64,000 nt of DNA. It comes from Aurantiochytrium sp. KH105 (lineage: Eukaryota > Sar > Bigyra > Thraustochytrida > Thraustochytriidae). The stretch covers positions 62,001 to 126,000 of the forward strand of contig BGKB01000178.1 in NCBI GenBank assembly GCA_003116975.1, read 5' to 3'. The stretch's first letter is position 1. Each line of letters opens with the position of its first letter. The translations under genes and the position numbers were made by a program. Below the pieces are notes generated by a model. That model did not search any database and was not told the DNA's origin. It saw nothing but the letters and a program-made list of their open reading frames with translations. Below are positions 1-9,912 of this stretch, piece by piece.

Positions 1-352
1 GTTGCTCTTTGTCTTTCGTCGCCGTTGGCAGCGTGACAAGGCTTACATTGAGGAGGGCAAGTTATACAATCTTGATCGCGCGGTCGAATACGATCCGAAC
101 GATGAGTATAACGTTGTAACGCGCATGGTGATGAACACTAGCGCAGAGCTCCAGCGCGAGCGCGCTCGACGCGCCGCGCAGGACGGGACTGAGGATATCT
201 CAAATCTGGCCTCGCAGAACGAGGAGCTGCAAGAGCAGATTCGCATGGCCAAGCAGCGCAAGCAGCTTGAGGCCTCGAGGGGGTTCCGTGTATCCCGCTT
301 CTTCTCCAAGCCCAAGGGTGCGCGTAAGCTCTTCAGTCCAGAGAGCCTCTAG
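1..352 (+). CDS. C-terminal end of an unrecognised protein (5' truncated by window)
   Basis: The reading frame is open from the left edge and stops at 350-352, so only the last 116 or so residues are visible and no start can be given. The piece begins with a short hydrophobic run followed by basic residues (LLFVFRRRW), as at the cytosolic end of a membrane segment. Then comes a charged helical part rich in Glu/Gln/Arg (about residues 45-90) that could form a coiled coil, and a basic Ser/Phe-rich tail. This would fit the cytosolic tail of a membrane protein, but no family is recognised. A hexanucleotide array starts 60 bp after the stop. Confidence 0.55.
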   Translation, partial: LLFVFRRRWQRDKAYIEEGKLYNLDRAVEYDPNDEYNVVTRMVMNTSAELQRERARRAAQDGTEDISNLASQNEELQEQIRMAKQRKQLEASRGFRVSRFFSKPKGARKLFSPESL

Positions 353-412
353 AGAGCGGCCCGCGCGGAAGAGCTATTAGGCCTGTTTGTTCTTGATGAT
401 GTTATTGTTGTT

Positions 413-530
413 GCTTTCGCTTTCGCTTTCGCTTTCGCTTTCGCTTTCGCTTTCGCTTTCGCTTTCGCTTTCGCTTTCGCTTTCGCTTTCGCTTTCGCTT
501 TCGCTTTCGCTTTCGCTTTCGCTTTCGCTT
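413..530. repeat. Hexanucleotide array (CTTTCG)n
   Basis: About 19-20 almost perfect head-to-tail copies of CTTTCG, preceded by a short GTT-rich run. It lies just downstream of the first gene. It is read as Ser-Leu or Ser-Glu repeats in translated frames, which explains several spurious ORFs. Confidence 0.95.
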
Positions 531-947
531 CCGCCACTGTTGCTGCTTCCTTCGCTGGGTCCGGCACGTCTGTGGGGCGCTGGCTCGCGCCCAGGCCAGC
601 CCCTCGTCAAGACCCGGCCCGATCAGGCCATGCAGCCTGCAGCAGATGCGGCGGCAGATGTGCGCCCTTCATTGTGCGCGTGCCTGCACCCTTGGACGCT
701 CGCGCGGCTGCCGAGGGCTCGCTGGGTAGGGCGCGCGGCGGTCGCCCGGGCGGCGGTGGCGCGGCGGACCGCGGCAGGCTGAAGAAAAGGAGAGGAGCGG
801 CATGGAAAGAAATGCCTTTTGGGTTGGAGCTTTCCAGCGCTGCCATTTCCTTTCCTGCAGCAGCACGTGCAGAAGCTGCAAATGCTGCAGTTGCAGCGCG
901 TGCGGCACGTGCAGATTCTCTTTCTCTTCCCTTGCAGCCTGAATCCT

Positions 948-980
948 GCCCAGCCCAGCCCAGCCCAGCCCAGCCCAGCC
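948..980. repeat. Pentanucleotide array (GCCCA)n
   Basis: Six to seven tandem copies of GCCCA in the spacer before the 7TM-RGS gene. Confidence 0.9.
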
Positions 981-1665
981 GCGCGAGCGGCGGCCGGGCG
1001 GCGAGGCCTCGGGGCGCGGCGAGCGTGGACGTGGACGTGGACGTGGCCAGCGCGGACATCGCGAGGGCGGTCGCGAGGGCGGCGCACTTTTGGCGAGCGA
1101 GACACCAGGAAGATAGAGATAGATCACCGTGCGTGTGCGTGTGTGCGTGCGCGCGTGCACCCGCGAGGCACGTCGCGTCCGTCAGACAGAGACGCACGGA
1201 CGCACGGACGCAGGGGCGCGCACGCACCGCATGCATGCGTGTCGGTTGGTCGGCTGGCTGGCAGGCTGGCAGGCTGACTGCGTCTGGCCGGGAGGAGGAT
1301 CGAGCGGTCGAGCGATCGATTGAGCGATCGATCGGTGCGTCGGAGCGGAAGATCGCGTCGGCAAGCTAGTTGCCAAAAAGAAGCGAAATGGATGCGGCAG
1401 TGTCTGCTACTATATACAACGACGAGCGCGTGCATGCGTGCGAGTGGCGCAAGGGCTGCGACGGCGTTGCGCCAAGCCGACCAGGCCTCCCAAAACCAGA
1501 AACTCCTGGCGCAAGCGTCTGTTCGTCGGGGCGGGTGGTGTTGGCTGGCGAGTTGGGTCGTAGTTAGGAGCTAGGTGGCCGCTGCCGGCCGGCCAGCCAG
1601 CCAGCCAGCCATCTGCTTGGCCCCTGCGAAGAAACAGACCTGCATCAGGTGCTTTGCGTTGGAGA

Positions 1666-3228
1666 ATGTCGGCATGCGAGGTGTACGAGGATGTGATCGA
1701 GTTTGATGCCTCGCAACAGTGGCTGGGCCTGATCATCTTTGTGGCGGAGATTGTCGTCATTCCCATCACCATCGTTTGGTGGATGACCAGGTCGAACCAT
1801 CCATTGCTGGCGAAGCGGCATTTCGGCCTCATGGTCGTGAGCGCCTTTGGCATCCTGCTGCAGGCCATCGCGAGCGGGCTGACCAACTACATGGGTCGCG
1901 ATGCCTTTCCCTGCGACCTCACGCTCTGGTTAACTCTCTTCTACTTGCCCCTCGCGTGCGGACCCGTCGCTACTCGCCTGGTGCTCACCACGTATCGGAT
2001 TCGCTTCGGCAAACTCATTCTCGAAGATGTCTACGAGGAAAGCGAAGACTTTGACCCAGAGCTTTACCGAACGGGCTCGCTCGCCGCAGTCTTGCGCTCT
2101 TTCTTTCGAACGCTCTGTTCGTGCACGTGCGAATCCATTCATGACATAAATCAGATGCACACCCCAAACTTGATGAACCAAAGCAACCGAAGAATCTACT
2201 CCCGGCGTCTCGACCTCGCCACGGTCTCTCCAACAGCCTTTCAACTCTCTACTGCTACGCTTGATACGACGACGAGCGCCGGCAGGCCTCGGCGAGCCTC
2301 GCGCACGCAAGCCATCTTTTTCGGTAAATCGAACGCTTTTGGCATTGCGCTACAGGTGCTCGTGACCGCCATCACTTTATTCATTGGCATTGGGCTTAGC
2401 GTGGCCGCGGAAACTAACTTTGGCTTCAGGGGTTGCTATGGTTGCGTGGTGGAAGGTCAACCATTTGTTGCGTACGTTTCGCTGGGTTGCCTTATGCTGA
2501 TCATCATCGCGCCGACAAGCATTATCCTGTGGAAGACCGACGATCCCATTGGCATCGTCCATGAGCTGCGCGTCGTGGTGATTTTGGGACTTGTGGTTTT
2601 CATTGGTACGCTACTCTCCATCCCAGACCCGGGCGGGGTCCGTGAACATGGCAAATTTGATTGGCTTTACATTGTCGCGTTGGCTTCTTTCGGCGTCCAC
2701 TTGACGCAGTGTGTCTATCCAATTTTTCTCACGTATCGTGAGAACAGTCACAAGCACGGTCGACGCAAGGACTCCACAACGCTGTCCATGGTACTCGAAA
2801 GTCCCGGGGCCAAGCGCATTTTCCAGGCTTACCTGGCACAAGAATGGAGTTCTGAGAATGGTGTTTTTCTCGACGCAATTTCGCGATATCGCGTCCGCCA
2901 CAACGATTTGCCAACGCGGGACCTTATTTCGCGCATTGTCGATATCTACGCGACGTTTATCAAGGACGGCAGCATGCTCGAGGTCAATTTGCCTTCTTCC
3001 ATTAAGAGCGACTTGGAGTCAAAGGTGCTTCCTCTGCAAGCCCTCCTCGAGTCCAACGCCAAGGAACTCGATATCATGCCCAAGCCCCCACTAGAGCTCT
3101 TCGATCGTGCCTACGAAGAGGTCTACGAGCTCGTCGAAACAGACTCTTTTCCGCGTTTTCAAAGGTCTCATCTGTACAAGCATGCCAAGGCTTCCTTGTC
3201 TTCGCGCAGCGAGCATTCAGGGCCTTGA
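1666..3228 (+). CDS. Seven-transmembrane receptor with C-terminal RGS domain
   Basis: Predicted plasma-membrane regulator of heterotrimeric G-protein signalling. RGS domains speed GTP hydrolysis by Galpha. The ATG at 1666 gives 520 residues; the frame runs slightly further upstream but without another ATG. Seven hydrophobic segments are visible, at about residues 19-40, 47-68, 85-107, 222-243, 264-286, 306-325 and 335-360. A long Ser/Arg-rich loop lies between segments 3 and 4. The C-terminal part (about 372-505) has the RGS pattern: an opening helix around IFQAYLAQEWSSENGVFLDA, then IVDIYATFIKDGS, and the closing FDRAYEEVYELVETDSFPRF. This 7TM-then-RGS order resembles the plant AtRGS1 type. 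A ligand cannot be inferred. The gene is uninterrupted. Confidence 0.87.
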   Translation: MSACEVYEDVIEFDASQQWLGLIIFVAEIVVIPITIVWWMTRSNHPLLAKRHFGLMVVSAFGILLQAIASGLTNYMGRDAFPCDLTLWLTLFYLPLACGPVATRLVLTTYRIRFGKLILEDVYEESEDFDPELYRTGSLAAVLRSFFRTLCSCTCESIHDINQMHTPNLMNQSNRRIYSRRLDLATVSPTAFQLSTATLDTTTSAGRPRRASRTQAIFFGKSNAFGIALQVLVTAITLFIGIGLSVAAETNFGFRGCYGCVVEGQPFVAYVSLGCLMLIIIAPTSIILWKTDDPIGIVHELRVVVILGLVVFIGTLLSIPDPGGVREHGKFDWLYIVALASFGVHLTQCVYPIFLTYRENSHKHGRRKDSTTLSMVLESPGAKRIFQAYLAQEWSSENGVFLDAISRYRVRHNDLPTRDLISRIVDIYATFIKDGSMLEVNLPSSIKSDLESKVLPLQALLESNAKELDIMPKPPLELFDRAYEEVYELVETDSFPRFQRSHLYKHAKASLSSRSEHSGP

Positions 3229-3872
3229 ACATCTTGTCGATTTGCGTTTTCCAGCGCGTTTTGTGTGTCCGCGTTGTTGTTATTGTTTTACCACCACTAC
3301 CACTATAATCTCTGTCTCTCTCTTTTTCCTCAAAGATGTCAACTTTGATTGTCTTTCCAGCCAAGGTTATACACCGTCTGTGCTTGTGAACCTATCATTC
3401 AGAGTCAATCATCTTTGGAGAAACGAACCAACCATACTCTACCACCTTGCTTTGTCTGACCCCACAATCCATCCCTCACCCTTCAAAAGATCAAACAGAC
3501 ACCTCTAAGGCCTATCATCATCCCCATCGTCACCAAACACGCGCGCGAACAAATTTTTAAGCACCGACGCACGTAATCATGTCCTCCCTCCCGTCTGTTT
3601 TTCCTCGCTTGCCGTGCAGCGAGCGCTCTTTCTTGTGCACAGCTTCGCGGTCTTGTCTTTTTATTTTACAGGTTCATCCGCGAGAGAAGCGATGCAAGGC
3701 CGCAAAGGAAGGCCGTCGGCTGCGCGGCGCAGAGCCGCAACGTCGACACGACGGGCCTGCTCGTGCGCGCGCAGGCGACCTGCTCGCGCGAGCGCCACAG
3801 AAAGTTGCGGCGACCGCCGTGCGCGCGGCGCCGACCCGAGGGCCAGGGCGTGCGAGCTTCGCAGCGGAGACC
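3229..3872. other. Intergenic region / 5' leader of the DUF2009 gene
   Basis: The first half is AT-richer and resembles a 3' flank and promoter. At about 3652-3671 a pyrimidine-rich run ends in TTTTACAG, which looks like a 3' splice site, so an intron in the 5' leader of the next gene is possible. An in-frame ATG at 3579 would extend that gene by 98 residues, but the added sequence is Arg/Ala-rich and crosses the acceptor-like site. Confidence 0.4.
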
Positions 3873-5949
3873 ATGGACCAGGACGCAACGCGCGCCGCGG
3901 ATGCCGGACACGGAGGGCCAGACCCCGCTGGTGCCGAGGCCGCTGCCGAGGCCGCCCGCGGCGACGCGACCCCGCCCACGAGCCCGGCGCAGCAAGAGGG
4001 CCAGCAGGACGACGCGGACATGGAGATGATGCCCGCGCCCACGGTGGACGAGAAGGAGGAGGAGATGGACGAAGCCAAGCTGGCCGAAGTCCGCGACGCC
4101 ATGAAACGCGACATCCGCGACGATCTCGATGCACCAGAGGAGGAAAAGCAACAGCCCGAAGAAGATGCCGGCGCCTCAGGCGCTGAGAGCAAGTCCGAAG
4201 ATCACGCGGACGCTTCCTCCCAGCAAAGTTCCGAAGGAGGAACAGCAGCAACAGGTGCAGGCGCCGTCGTGCAGCTCCTCTCCAAGTACCACATCAACAT
4301 CCTCCAAGGACTCGAGGATCGCGCCAAGAGCATCCCCATGCGCTTGAGCCACGAAGAACGCATCAAGCTCGACATCGTAGAAGGCGCGCTTGACATTAGC
4401 GAGTATACCGACAAGGTGGATGTGAGTAGCAACAACTACTTTGCGCGGAACACCTGGGACAAGGAAGAGGTGATTCGCGAGGAACAAATTGAGCTGTGCA
4501 AGCAGCTCGCTGGACTGGCCGTGAGTAACGACTTCAGGACTGTCGGCGCGCGCATGCTCCGTGACCGCCCTATTGAGGACAACGAAGAGTTCTTCCGCGA
4601 AGCTCTTGAAATTGGTCGTCGCTACAAAATCATGAACCCAGACAAGATGCGCTCAACGTATGGCAAGCTGTTGTACATCATCATGGATAACGTCAATCCG
4701 CGTCTGCGCCTCGATGTCGACCTCAAGAACCCTGTCGTCACTGTCCACAGCATACTCGCCGACGCGGACCAGCTTGAGTTGCTTCAAGACCCCCTCTTGG
4801 CGATCGCCGCGTCCGAGGTCGACGCTGGCGGCTCGCGCGAGGACGCTGCGGAGGCTCGCGCACAGAAACATCGCGCTCTTGATGACATTGTCCAAAAGTA
4901 TGCCTCTGACGAGGGCCTCTCGGCTGAGACTGTTAAGCTTGTTGTAGCCAGCATCTCGGACAATTTTAGTTTTCTGCGCAGTAATCGGGGACCCGTCGAC
5001 CGCATGATTGCTTACCTGAAGCGGTACTTTAACCCGAACGTATCTCCGAGCAAATCAGACGAGTCATTGGCTATTCGCAGCGGTCGCAACGGGTCCAAGC
5101 TGACGCACTCGCACGAGACGCAATACTATTTCGTGTTGCAGTCTCTTACTCTTTGGCGCGAGATCATGGGCAACTTTTTCAAGCTTTGGCGCCTTGCCGA
5201 GGAGGATCTTCTCGACAGTCGCAATGGCTACCGTCTCTGCAACACTGGTCAGGGTTTGCAGCGCTGCCAGAGCGCGCCTCGGGTGTCACAGGAAATGAGT
5301 CGCATTCTCGCCACGGTTCGTGCCAAGGTGGGCCGCTGGATTGGCCTCAGCGTCGTCCATCTCGGCGATCGGGATGTGCCCAATGCGCTAATCTTCATCG
5401 ACAAGTACACGCAAGTGCCTCGAATCCTTGCGCCCCTTGCCAACACCATTGATCGCATCGATGAGCTCAATGCCGACCCGCACATTTCTGCCTACATTAC
5501 CAAGAACTTTGGAGACCATGAGCGTCTCCGCAAGCTCATTCTCGCAGGTACGTGTTCAATTTTTACAGGCGTTCCCGACTGACTGACTGACTGACTGACT
5601 GACTTTCTTTCGCCCTTGCTTTGTGTGCATGTGTGTGTATGTTTACGCTTTGTGCGCGCGTAGACTTCTTTCGACATGGATTTGATGGTTCTGGAGACGA
5701 TGGTGGCAGGTACGTTTATGTGGGCGTTTTCTGTATTTCTCTTGATACTTGTGGGCGATTCCCTTTGCCATCCCAACAGCCTTCTCACGCTCTATTTCAA
5801 TTTCGTATTGCGTTCGCAGCTGCATCGATGGTCGCCTCACGAGCTCGTGGAACTGGTGCTCCAAACTGGAAAAGAAAGTCTATCACCCCGTTTTCATGCT
5901 CGCCGGTTTTCAGGGCTTTGATGGTGAGGGGTTTGACGCGAGTATGTAG
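3873..5949 (+). CDS. DUF2009 (UPF0652) family protein, three exons
   Basis: Conserved eukaryotic protein of unknown function, present in plants and fungi. Exons are 3873-5547, 5664-5709 and 5820-5949, with introns in GTACG..TAG and GTACG..CAG form. The split is supported because the joined frame carries the family's conserved ending: DFFRHGFDGSGDDGG across exon 2, then CIDGRLTSSWNWCSKLEKK and FMLAGFQGFDG in exon 3. Other family hallmarks in exon 1 are SEYTDKVDV, GRRYKIMNPDKMRSTYGKL, SHETQYYFVLQSLTLWREIM, LSNTGQGL-type (here LCNTGQGLQR), and WIGLSVVHLGDRDVPNALIF. The ATG at 3873 sits in ACCATGG and starts an acidic, low-complexity N-terminus (about residues 1-130). An in-frame ATG at 3579 is an alternative. 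Confidence 0.88.
5548..5663 (+). other. Intron 1 of the DUF2009 gene, with (GACT)n array
   Basis: It begins GTACGTG after the G of a split Asp codon and ends GCGCGTAG. It contains about seven GACT copies at 5577-5604. Without splicing, the upstream frame stops inside the intron at 5580-5582. Confidence 0.85.
5710..5819 (+). other. Intron 2 of the DUF2009 gene
   Basis: It begins GTACGTTTATG and ends with a pyrimidine-rich run and TTCGCAG. Removal joins AG to C, making a Ser codon and restoring the conserved GGSCIDGRLTS junction of the family. Confidence 0.85.
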
Positions 5950-6460
5950 AACTCGAAACACGAATCACATACCATAGCAGCCTAGGCCTCGTTACGCCCG
6001 CAAGATGGTGAGCGAGTGCTGGCTCGCGCACGGATAGGGACGCCGGCATGAAAGGGCCACACCACACTGATGATCTCCATCTTCAATCATTCAATCATTC
6101 ATATAAAATCATGTAATGTCGTCGTTCGTTCTTCTTGTTAAAGGTCGTGTGCAGCGAGGCGTACACTTCGCTTATGGAGAGCTGACCGAGACAATTGCAA
6201 GTGGCGACTGCTGCTTCGAGGTTGTCTTTATGTCACGATTCGGGAGCTCCCAGGTTTGCTTATCAGCAGAATCAGGAGAACTTGTGGTAGTGAGCACATA
6301 ATCGCAAGCAAGAGCGATGAGTTCGCTAGTAAAGAGCGCAGATTTCCTTTCCTCCCTTTGCTTCAAAGTCGTCATGAACCAACCAGCGGCCACACACATT
6401 GAAAAGAGTATATATATATATATATATATATAACACGCAATAGCTGGCTGGTGTGGTTTT
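5950..6460. other. Convergent intergenic region with (TA)n
   Basis: It lies between the 3' ends of the DUF2009 gene and the next, oppositely oriented gene. It holds ATTC repeats (about 6083-6101) and a (TA)12 run at 6409-6432. No ORF with coding character was seen. Confidence 0.5.
6409..6432. repeat. Dinucleotide array (TA)n
   Basis: About 12 perfect TA copies, some 30 bp beyond the stop codon of the minus-strand gene at 6461-7738. Confidence 0.95.
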
Positions 6461-7738
6461 TCATCGAGTGGTTGCTGCGACAAACTTTTGCGCCGCCTCG
6501 TGAAGTCCCAGATGCTGCGCGAGAACTTCGAAATCTGGGTCCACGCGAAAGCGATTCTTGCGCGAGCTTGCCTCCTCATCGCTAGTCACATCATCATCAA
6601 GTTCAGGATTTCCTTGGGATGTTTTTCCCTTTTGAGGCAAGAGACGCAAAAGATGGGCCCGTGTCTCAAATCTTCGCCCAGCGTTCCCCGGACGGAAAAC
6701 AGGTGCCCAGATGAGAAAGGCGAGGGCTTGGCTCCGCATTCGAATGCGCAAAATCTCGCTGACACCCTCGAGGAGATTTGGCTGCGCAAAGTCGGCCAAG
6801 GTCCACTGGTTGGTAGCTTTGCATGCACCTGGAAAATTATCAACGAGCGATGCAAAAAGTCGAGCCCGTTCAGCATGAAACCGGCCGTAGTCTGCAAAAA
6901 TGCTAAAAAATGTTCGAAAGCATGACTTTTCCTGGCAGTAGACGAGTGCAGGCGCCATTTCGAGAGCTACCTCGTCGGAGACTTGGAGTTGCAGATCAGA
7001 AACGCGCTGCTCGCCCTCGTTGACGAAAAAAGTGGCCTTGAATGACGACGACGCTGTTGCAGCCGGTAAGACCGAGGCTGGATCTGAATTTGTCGACGGC
7101 GTGGCAGCAGCAGCTTCTCCAAGAATTGTCCAAGCTGTGCGACGCAAGTCTGGGAGCTGGACGCGACTAAGTCGTGAGAGCCGGACCCCGGTGAGATCCG
7201 CAAGAGTTGTGGCCATTTCGCGGAGACAGAGCTTGGATTCGGATTCCGGGGCCACGGGGATGGGCACATTGCGATCGAGGCCTTCCATGCGATAGAATGT
7301 ACCCGCGGTGTCGCGCACATCGGCGTGTTGGATCGTCCGTAGAAACGACTGCGTGTTTGACACTGCCAGCATTTTGCGCAGCTTGTCGAGGTCCTGGGTG
7401 TTGATGCGTCTGCGTTTGTCTTCGGCGAGGTCTTCGTCCTGTTGGTCCTTTCGCGCCGCGCCTTCGCGCGTTCTCTTGAGCCTCGACTTTGCACTTTCGA
7501 GGGCGCGTTTCAGAGCGTACAAGTCCTCGTCGTCCTGTGCTTCGTCCTCGTTGCTGTCGCCGTTGCTGTCGCCGTCGCCGTCGCCATCGCGGCTGCGGCC
7601 CGGGTAGCGTCCTCGTGCATGGTCGTCGCGAAATGGTCTGCCTTGGTCTCTTGCGTCCGGCACGGAGAGACGACCGGCCCGGGTGCCTTGCTGGGCGCGC
7701 TGGAGCCCGCGCGCGAGCTGCCGCGCGTGCTCCTCCAT
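6461..7738 (-). CDS. Unrecognised 425-residue protein with charged N-terminal helix
   Basis: No family is recognised. The ATG at 7738 opens a frame of 425 residues. The first ~70 residues are Arg/Asp/Gly-rich and include a DGDGDS run. Residues about 70-115 (ALKRALESAKSRLKRTREG onwards) are strongly charged and helical, ending in a basic KRRR patch typical of nuclear proteins. The middle and C-terminal parts are of mixed, globular composition with conserved-looking patches such as QTQSFLRTIQHADVRDTAGT-like text (here NTQSFLRTIQHADVRD) and FRTFFSIFADYGRFHAERAR. No membrane segment is seen. It reads in the same direction as ETF-QO, which ends 377 bp upstream of its start. Mixed composition and length support a real gene. 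Confidence 0.65.
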   Translation of the reverse strand: MEEHARQLARGLQRAQQGTRAGRLSVPDARDQGRPFRDDHARGRYPGRSRDGDGDGDSNGDSNEDEAQDDEDLYALKRALESAKSRLKRTREGAARKDQQDEDLAEDKRRRINTQDLDKLRKMLAVSNTQSFLRTIQHADVRDTAGTFYRMEGLDRNVPIPVAPESESKLCLREMATTLADLTGVRLSRLSRVQLPDLRRTAWTILGEAAAATPSTNSDPASVLPAATASSSFKATFFVNEGEQRVSDLQLQVSDEVALEMAPALVYCQEKSCFRTFFSIFADYGRFHAERARLFASLVDNFPGACKATNQWTLADFAQPNLLEGVSEILRIRMRSQALAFLIWAPVFRPGNAGRRFETRAHLLRLLPQKGKTSQGNPELDDDVTSDEEASSRKNRFRVDPDFEVLAQHLGLHEAAQKFVAATTR

Positions 7739-8115
7739 CGAGACGCCAACGTTGGCTTTGTTTGTTGGTCTTGTTTGGTTTGTCTATTTGCTGGTGTTTG
7801 ACGTGAGGTGTGACGGTTAGTGCGATAGAGCTCACATCAGCACAGCAACAAGTGCGAACGAGATGGATCCTGACAAGCTGACTGCAGCGGTTATAACAAG
7901 CCCGAACGAGATGATGATGACTCCTTCTGTGGCTGAAAAAAAGGATTGCGAGAAGAAGAAGCAGCGAGGATATATGGAGGCAAAAAGGAAGGAGAAAGTT
8001 CAATTTCTTTGTTGACATGACCAGAGACGGATGGGATTAGGGTAGAGTTCTTGTAGGAAAAGTGTGGGGGGAGAAGGGTGTATACGCATACGGCGATACG
8101 TGGAGAGATGCACAT
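7739..8115. other. Intergenic region between two minus-strand genes
   Basis: It separates the ETF-QO stop from the start of the unrecognised gene and so should hold the 3' flank of one and the promoter of the other. It is AT-richer than the flanking genes. No further feature was seen. Confidence 0.45.
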
Positions 8116-9912
8116 TTACATCTTCTCGTAGGCAGGGCCGCCACCACCCTCGGGAACAGTCCAGCGGATGTACTCGTCGGGCATCTTGATGCTGCACATC
8201 TTGCAGTGGAGGCAGTTGGAAGCGTTGATGACGAGCTGGGGCTTGCCGTTGGCATCGTCTTCGTACTCGTAGACCTTGGCCGGGCAAAAGCGCTGCTCGG
8301 GGCCGGCGTAGACAGAGATGCTCTCGTCAGGCATGTCCTTCTTCTCGGGCTTGATGCGGAGGTGGGCAGGCTGGTCGGCCTCGTGGTTGGTGCCGCTGGT
8401 GGAAAGGTTGGCGAGGAGGTCAAAAGAGATGACACCGTCGGGCTTGGGGTAGTCGATCGGGGTGTGCTTGGAGGCAGGCTCGGTGGCGTCGCAGTCGCGC
8501 ATCTTGCCGTGCTTGGAAAAGGTCCAGGGCTCCATGCCGCGAAGAATAAAGCCAGAGACGCCACTGTAGACGACACCGGCGTAGAGGCCCCACTTGAAGG
8601 CCGGGGCGTAGTTGCGGACGCTCTTGAGCTCCGAGTACACCCAGGAGTCCTTGAGCTTGGTCTCGTACTCGGTGACCTCGCTGGCGTCGCCCTCCTCGAT
8701 GGTCTCGAGGGCATCGTAGATGGCCTCGGCGGCGAGCATACCGGACTTCATGGCGGTGTGCGAGCCCTTGACCTTGGGAACGTTGAGAAAGCCGGCCGAG
8801 CAGCCGACGAGAACACCACCGGGCATGGTGAGCTTGGGGATAGCCTGGAAGCCGCCCTCGTTGATGACGCGGGCACCGTAGGAGATGCGCTCGCCGCCCT
8901 CGAGGTACTGCTTGACCTTGGGGTGGTGCTTGAAGCGCTGGAACTCCTGGTACGGGGAGAGGTAGGGGTTCTTGTAGTCGGCGCCGACGACGAAGCCAAT
9001 GAAGATCTCGTCCTCGCCGTGGTGGTACATGAAGCTGCCGCCGTAGGTGGCCGAGTCGAGGGGCCAGCCAAAGGTGTGCTGGATGAGGCCGCGCTGGTGC
9101 TTTTCCTTGGGGATGCGCCAGATCTCCTTGACACCGAGGCCGTAGCTCTGCATGTCGCTGTCCTTGCGGAGGTCGAACTTGCGGATCACGTCCTCGGAGC
9201 AGCTGCCGCGGGCGCCCTCGGCGAAGACGGTCTGCTTGGCGCGGAGCTCCATGCCGCGCATGAAGGTGTCCTTGACCTCGCCGGCCTTGGAGATGCCCAT
9301 GTCACCGGTGGCGACACCGACGACGCCGCCAGCCTCGTTGTAGAGGACCTCGGCGGCGGGGAAGCCCGGGTAGATCTCGACGCCCATCTCCTCGGCCTTG
9401 GCGCCGAGCCAGCGGGTGAGCAGGTTGAGGGAGATGATGTAGTTGCCGTGGTTGTGGAGGGTGGGCGGGATGGCCAGGCTGGGGGCCTCGATGGCGCCGG
9501 TCTCGCTGGTGAGGAAGAGGAACTTGTCCTCGCCGGCCGGCGTGGGGTCGTCGCCGAGGGCGCCCTGCTCCTTCCAGTCCGGGAAGAGCTCCTCGAGCGC
9601 GGTGGGCTGGAAGACGTTACCACTGAGAATGTGGCTGCCGACCTCGGCGCCCTTTTCGACGACGCAGACGGAGACCTCGCGGCCCTTCTCGGCCTCGAGC
9701 TGCTTGAGGCGGATCGCCGTCGACAGACCGGCGGGGCCGGCGCCGACGACGACGACGTCGTACTCCATGGCCTCGCGCTCCATGTTGCGCGGGTCATCCT
9801 CGTCGGCGGCGGCGCTGAGGCCGCGCACGCCGTTCAGCCGCACGGCCGCGCCGCGGCTGCGGAGCGCCAGCCGCGCGGCGGCGGACGCGCGCATGCCCGT
9901 GTTGGCGAGCAT
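8116..9912 (-). CDS. ETFDH: Electron transfer flavoprotein-ubiquinone oxidoreductase (ETF-QO)
   Basis: Inner-mitochondrial-membrane flavoprotein that passes electrons from ETF (fatty-acid and amino-acid dehydrogenases) to ubiquinone. The length of 598 residues is close to the usual ~600. The first ~45 residues are Ala/Arg-rich, as in a mitochondrial presequence. The FAD dinucleotide motif VVVVGAGPAGLS follows at about residues 52-65, with the typical SHILSGNVFQP shortly after. The C-terminal 4Fe-4S module is present, with FCPAKVY near residue 541 and CLHCKMC near 566, then the characteristic IRWTVPEGGGGP. All cluster cysteines expected by pattern can be seen. Codons end almost always in G or C, more strictly than in neighbouring genes, which suggests strong expression. 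The longer antisense ORF over this gene is a by-product of that bias. Confidence 0.97.
   Translation of the reverse strand: MLANTGMRASAAARLALRSRGAAVRLNGVRGLSAAADEDDPRNMEREAMEYDVVVVGAGPAGLSTAIRLKQLEAEKGREVSVCVVEKGAEVGSHILSGNVFQPTALEELFPDWKEQGALGDDPTPAGEDKFLFLTSETGAIEAPSLAIPPTLHNHGNYIISLNLLTRWLGAKAEEMGVEIYPGFPAAEVLYNEAGGVVGVATGDMGISKAGEVKDTFMRGMELRAKQTVFAEGARGSCSEDVIRKFDLRKDSDMQSYGLGVKEIWRIPKEKHQRGLIQHTFGWPLDSATYGGSFMYHHGEDEIFIGFVVGADYKNPYLSPYQEFQRFKHHPKVKQYLEGGERISYGARVINEGGFQAIPKLTMPGGVLVGCSAGFLNVPKVKGSHTAMKSGMLAAEAIYDALETIEEGDASEVTEYETKLKDSWVYSELKSVRNYAPAFKWGLYAGVVYSGVSGFILRGMEPWTFSKHGKMRDCDATEPASKHTPIDYPKPDGVISFDLLANLSTSGTNHEADQPAHLRIKPEKKDMPDESISVYAGPEQRFCPAKVYEYEDDANGKPQLVINASNCLHCKMCSIKMPDEYIRWTVPEGGGGPAYEKM

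Larger units (their letters stand above)
353..1665. other. Repeat-rich spacer before the 7TM-RGS gene
   Basis: No convincing gene. The stretch holds a long CTTTCG array, a GCCCA array, GGACGT repeats (about 1024-1046), alternating GT/GC runs (1130-1160), overlapping GATCGAT-type motifs (1300-1340) and a GGCCAGCC run (1590-1612). Long ORFs on both strands here have low-complexity Arg/Ala/Ser translations with no recognisable domain. A TATA-like string (ctatatac) lies at about 1411-1418, some 250 bp before the next start codon, and could be part of its promoter. Confidence 0.5.

Noticed and set aside
413..530. Telomere-like or CRISPR-like array
   Set aside because: The unit is CTTTCG without spacers; it does not match TTAGGG-type telomere repeats and is an ordinary microsatellite.
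572..1369. 265-codon ORF in the first spacer, plus overlapping ORFs on the minus strand
   Set aside because: Arg/Ala/Ser low complexity, crosses simple repeats, and equally long ORFs occur in other frames.
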